Shown here one piece after another: positions 7,749 to 16,301 of a stretch of DNA of 38,494 nucleotides. Numbering within the stretch: the first letter of the stretch is position 1; the number at the start of each line of letters is the position of its first letter. Source of the DNA: Planctomycetota bacterium (GTDB lineage Bacteria > Planctomycetota > UBA1135); NCBI GenBank assembly GCA_024275135.1, contig JAJRZS010000049.1:1-38494 (forward strand). Direction: 5' to 3'. The translations under genes and the position numbers were made by a program. Below the pieces are notes generated by a model, which saw nothing but the letters and a program-made list of their open reading frames with translations, was not told the DNA's origin and made no database searches.

Positions 7749-10700
7749 ATTTGCAACCGCGAACTCATGCGCAGAAAGGTGCAGCTTTGGTTACGGTGTT
7801 GATGGCTTTGGCACTTTTGTTTTCTTTAGGCGTGCCCTTTTTATTCGCCAGCCGTTTGCGCTCGGAAGCCTCGGCCGAGTCATATTTTCGCAGTGTGGCC
7901 CAGGTTTCTGTAGATTCTGCAGCTAAGAGCTTGGCTTTTGCCCAAGCCCGAAGTCATCCCGCCCTAGATCCCACCCCGCTTTGGGATGCCGCGGACGAAT
8001 GGAATCGCTCTTCCCTTGGCGTTTTGCCCCAAAGCTTGGGGGCAGAGTGGGAAAAATCCAATGAGTCGTGGGGGACAGAGGTAGAGAGTTTGCAGTCTAA
8101 GGTGTCATTGAGTTCGGCACCGGTCATGCTTTTGCAAAACCTTCTCCATCCTTGTTTTCTAAGTGCGGACGTGAGTTATCGCGCGGACAAGTTGCCGGTC
8201 ACCTCCACCTCCGGCTTTCCTGAGCAGGGCGTGTTGTTGATTGGCACTCGATGGTTGGAGTATGGCGGCAAAACTCCCACTGCCTTCACCCAGCTATCAC
8301 CTCCAGAAAACGCTCCCGATAACCTAGACGAAATCCGTTTCCGCGAGGGTTACCTGGTGCAGGATCCGCGCGTGCAGGCTTTGGTGTTGGCCAATTTTTC
8401 TGCTTCTGGACATCGTCCTCCCGAGTTTTTGAACGATGTGTTTCATTTTGATTTTGGGCTCGAACAAACAGAGACCCTCCCCGAATCGGATTTACAAAAA
8501 TTGGCCCAACTTTGTACCTTACAGTCAGGTGCCTATGGTGTTGATCGATGGGAGCCGGCAAGCTGGACCACACGAAAAATCGACCCGGAGTATCCCCACC
8601 TCATTGCCGTGCAAGATGACAGCCTCTTCAACATGGGGACGGTGGTGCGCATATTGGGGGAAAGCGGTCCTGCAGAAGACCGTTTGGTCATCTCTGCTGG
8701 TGCGGGGCGCTTGGCTCTTTCTTCTCCAGTACCTTTGGATTTTGATCCTCTTAGCACCAGGGTTTATCCTCTGCGCCGAGAACCGGTCGACATCAATGCT
8801 TGCCGCCCGGAAGTGTTAGAAGCACTGGCTATGGGGGTCGCCTTTCGTGGCAGTCCTCCGGTTTTGACTGGCAAGCCTACGTCCGGACGTCTTGGTGGGC
8901 GGGAATGGGTTTCCCCCACAGAGGCAAGGAGTTTTGCCTTGGAAGTTTTGCGGCAGCGGCCCTTGCAAGGTCCGCAAGATCTTTGGGATCGGGTGCTTTT
9001 TCCATTGAGTGAGAAAGGTGCCTTGAGCGATGCCGATGCCTATGCCCTTTATCTCAATGGCTTGGATCCCAACAACGGCAGTTTACGCCAAAGCACTACC
9101 GCCTTTGGCTATCGTAGCGGAGACCGCTATCAACAAGTTGTGCATGCTGCAGTACGTTCGCGCTTGGGTCGTACCTTGTCCAGGGTTTCGGTTCGACAAA
9201 AGGTTGCGGTGGCGCCAGCCGGCCCCTTGCTGTCTGTCATTCAAGATCAAACCACCATGGAGGATTTCGGGCGATGGAATCGTGGTTTGCATGGTGTGAT
9301 TTCTTTGCCCAATGCCCTAGGCTCCTTGACCCACGATTTTGCTGCTGAAATCAATGGGCTAACCTTGCAATTGGGCACCCTGCCCGAGCTTGGACGTCAA
9401 TTTCCGGATGATGGGGAAGAAACCAGCGTGGTGATGCCCATGCCAGCAAGAGAGACCGAGGTCTTTCCTTTTAACGGTCGGGGCCTCACCCAACATTTTG
9501 ATTATGAGCCATCTCCTTTGGGGCGTTACATCCCCGAGGCGGGTCCCTACTCGCCGCCGCTCGAAAACTGGAAGGTCACGGATGACTCGGGATTGAGCAA
9601 TGTGCAGCCACTTTTTTTTCAGGCTTGGTTTTACGGCGAAGATTTAACCGATGGCGCTTTGTTTGAGTTGTCGGCCTTCGACAATGATCGCAATCGGGTG
9701 GTGGCGGCCATGGAAAATGGGGAGTTGGTGGTGCGTTGCCAGGGCACTACAGGGCCAGACGATTATGATCCGGATGGGTTGGATGAAGAAATCGTGGTGC
9801 GTTTGGATCCAGCCACCTATTCCATACAAAACCGCTGGTTTCACCTTTCGGTATTGCTGCGCGAACTTTCGCCTCGTGGTGTGCAGGTGATGGTCGATGG
9901 CATTCCCAGAGGCGACATCGATGGCTTTACCCATCTAACTCAGGCGGTGGCCAGCTATGCGCCGGGTGATCCTCCAGGCACCATCTTTGTGGAATCCACG
10001 GAAGGCTTTCCCGCGCGTGGCGTGCTACGTATTGGGGCCGAGGTCATGGAATACACATCCAAAACCCAAACCAGTTTTGTTTTGGATCGCGACGTGGCCA
10101 TGGCTTTCGGTGGCCGTGCCATTCGCGAGGCCAATGATGCCCTTGCTCTTACTTTGGACACCTCGCACCCACAAGGAGCAGGGGTGGAGTTGTATGGATA
10201 TTCGGCGCTGTTGGTGGGTGATATCCCTGCGGGGGGTAAAACTTTATCGGGAGAGGTGGGCCCTTGGTCCTTTGCCAATCTACTACAAGGGGTTGACAAC
10301 ATTGATGGTGAAATCCCCAGCTTGGGCATTACCATTTCCTTAGGCAAGGGAATCAATGCATCTTATGTTGGGCCTATTGAATTGAGTCCGCTGAAGGTGG
10401 TGCCTGGTGACACCTACTACGAGAAAGCCTTTCAAGCCGATGGCGGTTATGCGGTGATGTGGTCCGCCCCGCTGAACGTGGTGAACGCTGAAGATGGCAG
10501 CCCGGTAGGGGGGGTGGAAATCGTGAAATACAGCAGCCGGAGCGGAACCACGCTCACCTTGGCAGAGCGCAACGTCATTCTTCCAGGGGTGGAACAAGCA
10601 CCGATGGACGATCCCAATGCCATGGGCTTTTCCAGTTCAGGTGTAACTTATGTGATGGAATATCGAGATGGCTTCACTCTAGATGGAGTGCCCTTTAGTG

Positions 10701-12580
10701 AGCATGAAGCTCTTCAGGTATATATTTTGCCGATATCGGTGCATGCCAATGGTGCCTCGGAGATTACCTATCGACCTGGCACCAAGGACTATAGCGAGTT
10801 TGTACAAATTGGAATTCCGGCGGATGCGAACAGCGTAGAGTGGGTGCGTTACGACCACATTGTGGATGGGCATTTCGTACGCGATGATTGGGGTGGACTG
10901 GTCAACGTCTTGAATCAGTTCTTCCAAAACCTACGCGACTCAGAAATTCAGCCGCCCAACCCCGGACGCATTAATGGTGGCATGAATTCCGCTTGGATCC
11001 CCCAAGGACCAAATAACAATATGCAATTTCGTCCTGTTATTGGTCAACCAGTTGGCGACCGCGACCCACTCATCACTGCAACTTTACAGGATTTTCATTT
11101 CCGTGGTGTCTTGGGTACTTTTGATCATTTACATCAAGCAGGGGCGGAATTCGTTCCCGTCATCACCACCCAACGAGTTGGACTCAGCGCGGCTAATACA
11201 GATCCGGGCTACGGTTATGTCGGCCGTTTCGATCGGGTTGCGGTGATGCAGGTGGATAGTCAGTCCACGCCTTTTTGGTATACGGTGAATTGGTCTAGGG
11301 TGCCAGAGCCGCGCTCTCGCGTGCGCCCAGGCCTCACTTATCTTGCTTTCGATAGCTCGCCGGGTATCCCCTTCGTCGGGCCGAGCGATACTGAATTGGC
11401 TGCCAGTGTGTTGGGCGTCGACCGCCGTGTTTATGCTCGTTTGTGCAAGTTCCCCAACCACGAGCGACCGCAAAGCCTTGGCAATTTTGTGGTGGGTGGC
11501 ACTGCTAGCTCCATCCTGCCCAGTTTCCGTGGCTACGTGGACGAGGTTTCGCTTCAGGCTGTGGGGGGGCAAGGGCCGCCGGAACAGCCCTTGGCACGCG
11601 GGGCCTTGATTCTTCAAGGGGATTTGTTGCCCGGCGAAAACGCTCGTTTGCTAGTCAATCCCTTTGACTATTTGGTCGATGGTTTTCGCGTCAGTATCCC
11701 CGGCACTAGCGCTGGTGCTTGGTTGCAGTCATTGCCCAGCAATGGCTTGCTCGATATTGATGGCGAGCTGATTGCCTATGAACAGGTTGATCCAGGCCAG
11801 GGTGAGCTGTTGATTGCCAGGCAGGGGCGTGGTTTGTTGGGGACCGAGATTCGTGGCCACTCTGCAGGCACTTCGGTGCGTGTTGTCGATGGTCGTGCGG
11901 CGGCGGTCCTGGAAAGTGATATGGATCCCAATTCCGAATCGATTCAGGTAGCAAACCAAGCTGGCTTTGCCCCCAATGCGATGCTGCTTGTCAATCAAGA
12001 GTTGATGCATGCGCCGATGCGTGGCGGCGGTGGCTTCTTGTCGATGCCGCGCGCGCGACGAGGAGAAGACGGCAGCGTCGGCAGGGCTTTGTTGCGCGGG
12101 CGCTTTGGTACCGACCCCGCTGCCCATTCTGCAGGCACCCTGGTTTACAGCTTTCCCAATCGGTGGATGGACAACTACATTGCGGAATCCGATAGTGGAG
12201 TTGGTGCTTGGTTTCAACTGGGGTTCACCGCAGCTGATGCTTTATGGAAGGGCTTGGCTTTTGACGCCGAGCTTCCGGACAACTCTCTTGCGGTGAGAGT
12301 GTTAGCCCGTGTTGGCGACCTGTCTTGGGAGGCCAATCCGCAAACCACTTCTGGTTTGGTGCTGATTGAAAACGGACATAAAGCCGATGGTGGTTTTCAA
12401 CCTTTGGGATTGCGCAACGACCATTTGGATTTGCGCGTTCTATTTGATTGGGGCCAAGGTGCTTTTGATCCAGTTTTATTCCAGGCTACGGGGTGGACTC
12501 AAGCTCCTCGTTTGCGTCGCTTGGTGCTCGATTATTTGGCCAACACGCGGGTTGAACGTCGAGAGGAGGTGGTGGAATGA
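7745..12580 (+). CDS. gspK: Giant GspK-like minor pseudopilin with lectin-like and repeat regions
   Basis: The N-terminus QKGAALVTVLMALALLFSLG is a GspK/PilX-type prepilin signal lacking Glu+5, as is normal for GspK, which caps the pseudopilus tip. A helix-hairpin-helix-like VDINACRPEVLEAL near 347-360 also fits GspK. The protein is 1611 aa, about five times the usual GspK. Extra material includes LamG-like segments near 620-720 (FFQAWFYGE, NRWFHLSVLLRE, GVQVMVDG) and 1115-1280 (ending FRGYVDEVSLQA). There are also recurring 'GFP.xGxLxIgxExxxY' units near 157, 753, 1333 and 1399, two of them followed by RG-x-x-GT...HSAGT. GAGGAGG precedes the start, and ATGA overlaps couple it to both neighbours. 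It may form a large surface or periplasmic tip; a glycan-binding role is inference. Confidence 0.8.
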   Translation: MNLQPRTHAQKGAALVTVLMALALLFSLGVPFLFASRLRSEASAESYFRSVAQVSVDSAAKSLAFAQARSHPALDPTPLWDAADEWNRSSLGVLPQSLGAEWEKSNESWGTEVESLQSKVSLSSAPVMLLQNLLHPCFLSADVSYRADKLPVTSTSGFPEQGVLLIGTRWLEYGGKTPTAFTQLSPPENAPDNLDEIRFREGYLVQDPRVQALVLANFSASGHRPPEFLNDVFHFDFGLEQTETLPESDLQKLAQLCTLQSGAYGVDRWEPASWTTRKIDPEYPHLIAVQDDSLFNMGTVVRILGESGPAEDRLVISAGAGRLALSSPVPLDFDPLSTRVYPLRREPVDINACRPEVLEALAMGVAFRGSPPVLTGKPTSGRLGGREWVSPTEARSFALEVLRQRPLQGPQDLWDRVLFPLSEKGALSDADAYALYLNGLDPNNGSLRQSTTAFGYRSGDRYQQVVHAAVRSRLGRTLSRVSVRQKVAVAPAGPLLSVIQDQTTMEDFGRWNRGLHGVISLPNALGSLTHDFAAEINGLTLQLGTLPELGRQFPDDGEETSVVMPMPARETEVFPFNGRGLTQHFDYEPSPLGRYIPEAGPYSPPLENWKVTDDSGLSNVQPLFFQAWFYGEDLTDGALFELSAFDNDRNRVVAAMENGELVVRCQGTTGPDDYDPDGLDEEIVVRLDPATYSIQNRWFHLSVLLRELSPRGVQVMVDGIPRGDIDGFTHLTQAVASYAPGDPPGTIFVESTEGFPARGVLRIGAEVMEYTSKTQTSFVLDRDVAMAFGGRAIREANDALALTLDTSHPQGAGVELYGYSALLVGDIPAGGKTLSGEVGPWSFANLLQGVDNIDGEIPSLGITISLGKGINASYVGPIELSPLKVVPGDTYYEKAFQADGGYAVMWSAPLNVVNAEDGSPVGGVEIVKYSSRSGTTLTLAERNVILPGVEQAPMDDPNAMGFSSSGVTYVMEYRDGFTLDGVPFSEHEALQVYILPISVHANGASEITYRPGTKDYSEFVQIGIPADANSVEWVRYDHIVDGHFVRDDWGGLVNVLNQFFQNLRDSEIQPPNPGRINGGMNSAWIPQGPNNNMQFRPVIGQPVGDRDPLITATLQDFHFRGVLGTFDHLHQAGAEFVPVITTQRVGLSAANTDPGYGYVGRFDRVAVMQVDSQSTPFWYTVNWSRVPEPRSRVRPGLTYLAFDSSPGIPFVGPSDTELAASVLGVDRRVYARLCKFPNHERPQSLGNFVVGGTASSILPSFRGYVDEVSLQAVGGQGPPEQPLARGALILQGDLLPGENARLLVNPFDYLVDGFRVSIPGTSAGAWLQSLPSNGLLDIDGELIAYEQVDPGQGELLIARQGRGLLGTEIRGHSAGTSVRVVDGRAAAVLESDMDPNSESIQVANQAGFAPNAMLLVNQELMHAPMRGGGGFLSMPRARRGEDGSVGRALLRGRFGTDPAAHSAGTLVYSFPNRWMDNYIAESDSGVGAWFQLGFTAADALWKGLAFDAELPDNSLAVRVLARVGDLSWEANPQTTSGLVLIENGHKADGGFQPLGLRNDHLDLRVLFDWGQGAFDPVLFQATGWTQAPRLRRLVLDYLANTRVERREEVVE

Positions 12581-13494
12581 ACTGGCCTAATCAACAACCC
12601 AATCGCGGCATGACTCTGGTCGAGATTATGCTTGCCTTGCTTTTGTTCGGTTTGTTAGCCACATTCGTCATTCAAGTGATGGATTCGGTGCTTAACCTTT
12701 GGAGTGCAGGGGAGCGTCGCGGCCAAGGGGATTTGGTTTTTTCTGCGGCCACGGAGCGTTTTCGCGGGGATTTGCAAGCCTTGCACACGGGCCCACGAGG
12801 TTGGTTGATCGCGGATTACTGGGAAGTTGCGGGCACCAAAGAAGGGGAGCCGGCTTGGCGGTTGCCGCGGCTAAGGTTTTTGGCCAATGGGGCTGCTTTG
12901 CCAGAAGTCGATGCCAGTGGACGCTCCGCGGTGGAAGTGATGTGGGCCATGATTCCGGAAATTCGTGGTCAGCAACGTTTTGGTCGTTTGGTGCGTTTTG
13001 CACAAGTAGAAGATAGTTCCAATTCGTTACAAGATGCCGGGGTTGCGGCAGAAATGCTGCGCTCGGGGCAGGGCTTGGTGGTGATGGATGGTGTGTTGTG
13101 GGTGGAGTTTGCTTTGTTGGATGAGCAGCAAAAGAAATATCCCTACACCCGGGTGGATGCTTTCCAGCCTTTCGATTTCCCCGCGATGATTTCTCTCACT
13201 GTGGAAATGGTTGCTGGTAATGCGCGCAAGCATCCTCCGCGTTTGGATGCGGATTTGGGTGTGGAAGCCCAAATTTTGCGCTTGCGAGGAACTGCTCCTA
13301 GCCGCCTTGCGCCCATGGTTTTGGTGGATTCCGAATGGATTCAAGCTGGCGGCTCTTTCCCCAATATTTCTTTTGCCCGTCGCGGTTTGCGTGAAACCAT
13401 GCCCGCCGTCCATGTGGCAAAAAGCCCCGTATTTTCCCCAGAGATTTATCGCAGTTTGAATGCACTGGTTGCAGCGGGGAGGCGTTTGCCGTGA
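12577..13494 (+). CDS. gspJ: GspJ-like minor pseudopilin
   Basis: A prepilin signal NRG|MTLVEIMLALLLFGLLA with Glu+5 is followed by the N-terminal helix and a 305-aa mixed alpha/beta body. The size, the LWSAGERRGQGDLVF segment after the helix and its place next to the K-like and I-like genes fit GspJ, a component of the pseudopilus tip complex (I-J-K). The body is divergent, so the J assignment rests on architecture and neighbours. GAGGAGG precedes the ATG, which overlaps the upstream TGA; its own TGA overlaps the GTG start of the next gene. Confidence 0.75.
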   Translation: MNWPNQQPNRGMTLVEIMLALLLFGLLATFVIQVMDSVLNLWSAGERRGQGDLVFSAATERFRGDLQALHTGPRGWLIADYWEVAGTKEGEPAWRLPRLRFLANGAALPEVDASGRSAVEVMWAMIPEIRGQQRFGRLVRFAQVEDSSNSLQDAGVAAEMLRSGQGLVVMDGVLWVEFALLDEQQKKYPYTRVDAFQPFDFPAMISLTVEMVAGNARKHPPRLDADLGVEAQILRLRGTAPSRLAPMVLVDSEWIQAGGSFPNISFARRGLRETMPAVHVAKSPVFSPEIYRSLNALVAAGRRLP

Positions 13495-13910
13495 ACAGGT
13501 CCAATTGCGCCGCCCGCCATGGCTTTACTTTGATTGAAGTCATTATTGCCATTGCCCTCTTTATGTTTGGTATCACGGCCATTTTGGGCATGTTTCAGGT
13601 GGGGGGAAATCTCGAGGAAGATGCGCGGGTGCATGCGGAACTTGCGCCAGTCCTTCAACCTTTGATTCAACAAATCCGTCGCGAGGCCTGGCTGGTGGAT
13701 AAGCAGGGCCACATTACCGGTATTCGGCTTTACCAAGGCGAAGTGGTGCCCAACCTTCCTCAATACCGCTTCGACCTCGAAATCGACCCCGTACAATCCA
13801 ACCCCGAGCTGCGGAAGGCCGAAATCCGCTTCTATCGCCAATCTCCCAAGCGCGTCTTGGCCCGGGTTTCTTTCCTCCTAGACCGCCAGCTTCCCATCCC
13901 CAGTAAGTAG
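13491..13910 (+). CDS. GspI/PilV-like minor pseudopilin
   Basis: A 139-aa prepilin: basic leader, then RHG|FTLIEVIIAIALFMFGI with Glu+5, a hydrophobic helix, and a compact C-terminal beta domain. Size and position suggest GspI, the initiator of the pseudopilus tip, although I is normally before J and K rather than last. The start is GTG in a GTGA overlap with the J-like gene and has GGGGAGG upstream. The stop is followed seven bases later by the next gene. Confidence 0.75.
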   Translation: MNRSNCAARHGFTLIEVIIAIALFMFGITAILGMFQVGGNLEEDARVHAELAPVLQPLIQQIRREAWLVDKQGHITGIRLYQGEVVPNLPQYRFDLEIDPVQSNPELRKAEIRFYRQSPKRVLARVSFLLDRQLPIPSK

Positions 13911-13917
13911 AATTCTC

Positions 13918-15405
13918 ATGATGCTGTTCCTCCTCCTAAGTTTGTTTGCTGCCACTCCCTTGCCCAATTTGTTTTGGCAACAGGAAGAAGATCAGATTGT
14001 GCGCATGCGCGATGGTCGGCTCCTTGTTGGTGCCATTTTGGATCATGATTTGGATGGCTTCGTGGTGGAGACGGCACGCGATGGGGGACGCTTCCAGTTG
14101 ACCTGGAGCGATTTGTTTCCGGGGGAGGCGGAACGTTTGCGTGATGCCTTTGGCTATCGCAACCAAAAGCAAGTGCCGATGACAACAGCCCATCGCATAT
14201 TGCTGCAAAATGGGCGTGAGATTATTGGGCGTTTGCTGCGGGAGGATGCACGCAATTTGGAGATTCGGGTACGTGACACTACTTCCCTAATCCCCAAGCA
14301 GCGTTTGGCTGCCCCACCCGAGGAAGTGGTGGTTGAAGCTGCAACCATTCTTACGCCCGAGCAGTATTATGCGGAGCGATTGCCGCAAGTGGATAGTCAA
14401 GACCGCTATGCACAGTTTGATTTTGCACAAGAACTTGAGGTGATGTTTGCTCTGGAGCAAGCCAAACAACATTACGAAATTTGTGCCCAGCTTGCTGCTG
14501 ATGCCAGTGATGACGCCCTGGCCAAACGAGTGGTTGGTGCTCTCGACAAACTGCAGAAAACCATTGCCAATCGGGAAGAGGCCAAACAGTTGGATAAAAT
14601 TCGCCAACTCATGAATCGGGAACGGTTTACCGAAGCCGAAGAGCTGCTGGCTGGTTTTGAAACGCAATTCCCCAATTCGGCTTTACGTGGCGATTATCTG
14701 CAGCTTGCCGACCGGTTTGAAGAGCGGCGCGATGCCGCCGTCACTCGCTATTTGCAACGGCATTGGTTTCACCGTGTGACCAAGGTGCTAAAGATGAAGG
14801 CCTTAGAAAAGGATGTTGCTTTGGATGAATTGATTTCCTGGGTGGAAACCGAAGTTCCACTGATGGTTCGTCAGCAATTGCTCAGTGAATTAAAAGAAAT
14901 GGACAGCCACCTGGATTTGACCGGTATTGATGTGCGTTGGAACAAGCGTCTGGAGAAAGGAGCCACCTCCTATACGGCAGGTTTTAATGATGGCACTTGG
15001 ATTTTGGGCGAAGAACGCGCGCGTGCTGGCATGAAACAGACCGAAGAGGAAAAAACGGATAATCGTTCGGCTCAGCAACGAGAGATGGAAGAGCGCATGA
15101 AGCGTTATATGGACAACCTTGAAGCTCAGCGTCGGGCTGCCAATGCGGGAAATGAAGATGTGAAGCCCGAAGATTGGTGGTTGCGGGCAACGGTCACTCA
15201 GCGCTTTCAATGGTTGTTGGCTTACTACGTAGAGTTTTCTGGGGATTATCAGGTGACGGCGGTGAAATTTAGTTACTGTCCCACTTGTGGCGGCCAAGGC
15301 TACATCGAGGTTATGGATGTCAGTGCCGCAGGCGCCAAACAGCGCAAAAAGAAATGTCCCACTTGCCATGGGGTGCAAGTGCGCAGGAGCATCAGCTTTA
15401 AGTGA
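13918..15405 (+). CDS. Exported protein with two small beta modules and a C-terminal DnaJ-like zinc motif
   Basis: A 495-aa protein. A short hydrophobic N-terminus (MMLFLLLSLFAATPLP) looks like a signal peptide. Two similar beta modules follow: RMRDGRLLVGAILDHD (~29-44) and LLQNGREIIGRLLRED (~96-111), each of a '..xGRxxxGxxL..D' pattern. A long charged helical region covers ~150-420. The C-terminus holds CPTCGGQG (~454) and CPTCHG (~480), spaced like one DnaJ-type zinc site, with four Cys able to bind one Zn. I do not recognise a named family. It follows the pseudopilin genes by 7 bp and overlaps the next gene, so it is probably an accessory of the same system. ATG 13918 and ATG 13921 are adjacent alternatives; no clear ribosome site is seen. 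Confidence 0.7.
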   Translation: MMLFLLLSLFAATPLPNLFWQQEEDQIVRMRDGRLLVGAILDHDLDGFVVETARDGGRFQLTWSDLFPGEAERLRDAFGYRNQKQVPMTTAHRILLQNGREIIGRLLREDARNLEIRVRDTTSLIPKQRLAAPPEEVVVEAATILTPEQYYAERLPQVDSQDRYAQFDFAQELEVMFALEQAKQHYEICAQLAADASDDALAKRVVGALDKLQKTIANREEAKQLDKIRQLMNRERFTEAEELLAGFETQFPNSALRGDYLQLADRFEERRDAAVTRYLQRHWFHRVTKVLKMKALEKDVALDELISWVETEVPLMVRQQLLSELKEMDSHLDLTGIDVRWNKRLEKGATSYTAGFNDGTWILGEERARAGMKQTEEEKTDNRSAQQREMEERMKRYMDNLEAQRRAANAGNEDVKPEDWWLRATVTQRFQWLLAYYVEFSGDYQVTAVKFSYCPTCGGQGYIEVMDVSAAGAKQRKKKCPTCHGVQVRRSISFK

Positions 15406-16301
15406 TGCGCTTGTCGGCCTGCCTATGCATGTTGCTGTTCTCTTGCCAGCAGCCGAGGGGCGTCGTTTCCGCTCAGCCATCCACCTTGCGCAGTCATCGC
15501 TTGGAAGAGGTTCGCCTCGATGGCTCCGCCTTGGATTTGCGCGCCTTCGTCGCGGGCATGGTGTTTTTGTTTCCGCAAGAATCTGAGGAGTGGGTTCGCA
15601 GTGCCTTGCGTGCAGCCATGACCGAACGTGAAGCCGAGCGTCTGAGTGTCCAGCTTCCTTCCACTTTTGTGGATGATGCGATGGAGCAGTTTACAGCCAG
15701 TGTGTTGGCGCAGCTTGGCCCCGGTGCCAGTTTGGAATTGTGGTCTCAGCAACGGCATGGACATCCTTGGAAGGAGATGGAGCCCTTGTACCGACGCCAA
15801 ATCGGCACCAACTTGCTTTATCAAATTGTGCTAAGGGCAGCAGCTTACGAGCATGGGCGCGTCGCTATGTATTGGTATTTGGCTGCGGACCAAGCGACTG
15901 CGGAGCAATGGGTGCAAAGCCTTCATGCCGGACGAGATCCACGGAGTTTGGTCGCCGAGTCTTTGCAAGCAGGCCCCGAGCCAGACGGCAGTTATCCGCC
16001 GATGAGCGTTCACCTTCCCGAGCCTTTGGGGGAAGCGATGTCCACCGCCAGCGTTGGCCAGGTGGTGGGCCCCGTCCAGCTGCAAGGGGATCGTGGATGG
16101 CGGGTTGGGCTGGTGCGGGAGGTTTTTCCACCTCAATCCGAAATTCCGCCCATCAGCGCTCTACTTGCTGAGCTGGAAGAGCACCCAATTCATGCGCTGG
16201 AGGCTCGGGCATGGTTTGAGGAGATGTCTGTGCGTTATACTGCTGTCGCCGAACTCTCGCCCTTCTCCGGCCCCATTCAAGCCTTTGAGCCCCTCCGCTG
16301 A
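15405..16301 (+). CDS. SurA/parvulin-like lipoprotein (putative peptidyl-prolyl isomerase)
   Basis: The N-terminus MRLSACLCMLLFSC ends in a plausible lipobox (L-F-S-C), so it is probably a lipoprotein anchored in the envelope. The body is helical (SurA_N-like). Near the C-terminus there is a PPIC-like segment (MSTASVGQVVGPVQLQGDRG, then VGLVREVFP), which resembles the 'l..G.vs.pv.t..G.hi..v.e' core of parvulins. Catalytic residues cannot be verified by eye and the domain may be degenerate. It is coupled to the upstream gene by TGATG at 15403-15407; a GTG at 15402 is an alternative start. Following the pseudopilin genes, it could help fold secreted or pilin proteins. Confidence 0.65.
   Translation: MRLSACLCMLLFSCQQPRGVVSAQPSTLRSHRLEEVRLDGSALDLRAFVAGMVFLFPQESEEWVRSALRAAMTEREAERLSVQLPSTFVDDAMEQFTASVLAQLGPGASLELWSQQRHGHPWKEMEPLYRRQIGTNLLYQIVLRAAAYEHGRVAMYWYLAADQATAEQWVQSLHAGRDPRSLVAESLQAGPEPDGSYPPMSVHLPEPLGEAMSTASVGQVVGPVQLQGDRGWRVGLVREVFPPQSEIPPISALLAELEEHPIHALEARAWFEEMSVRYTAVAELSPFSGPIQAFEPLR

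Noticed and set aside
16192..16284. ATG start at 16192 for scpB
   Set aside because: It would add 31 residues without ScpB character and overlap the upstream gene by 110 bp.
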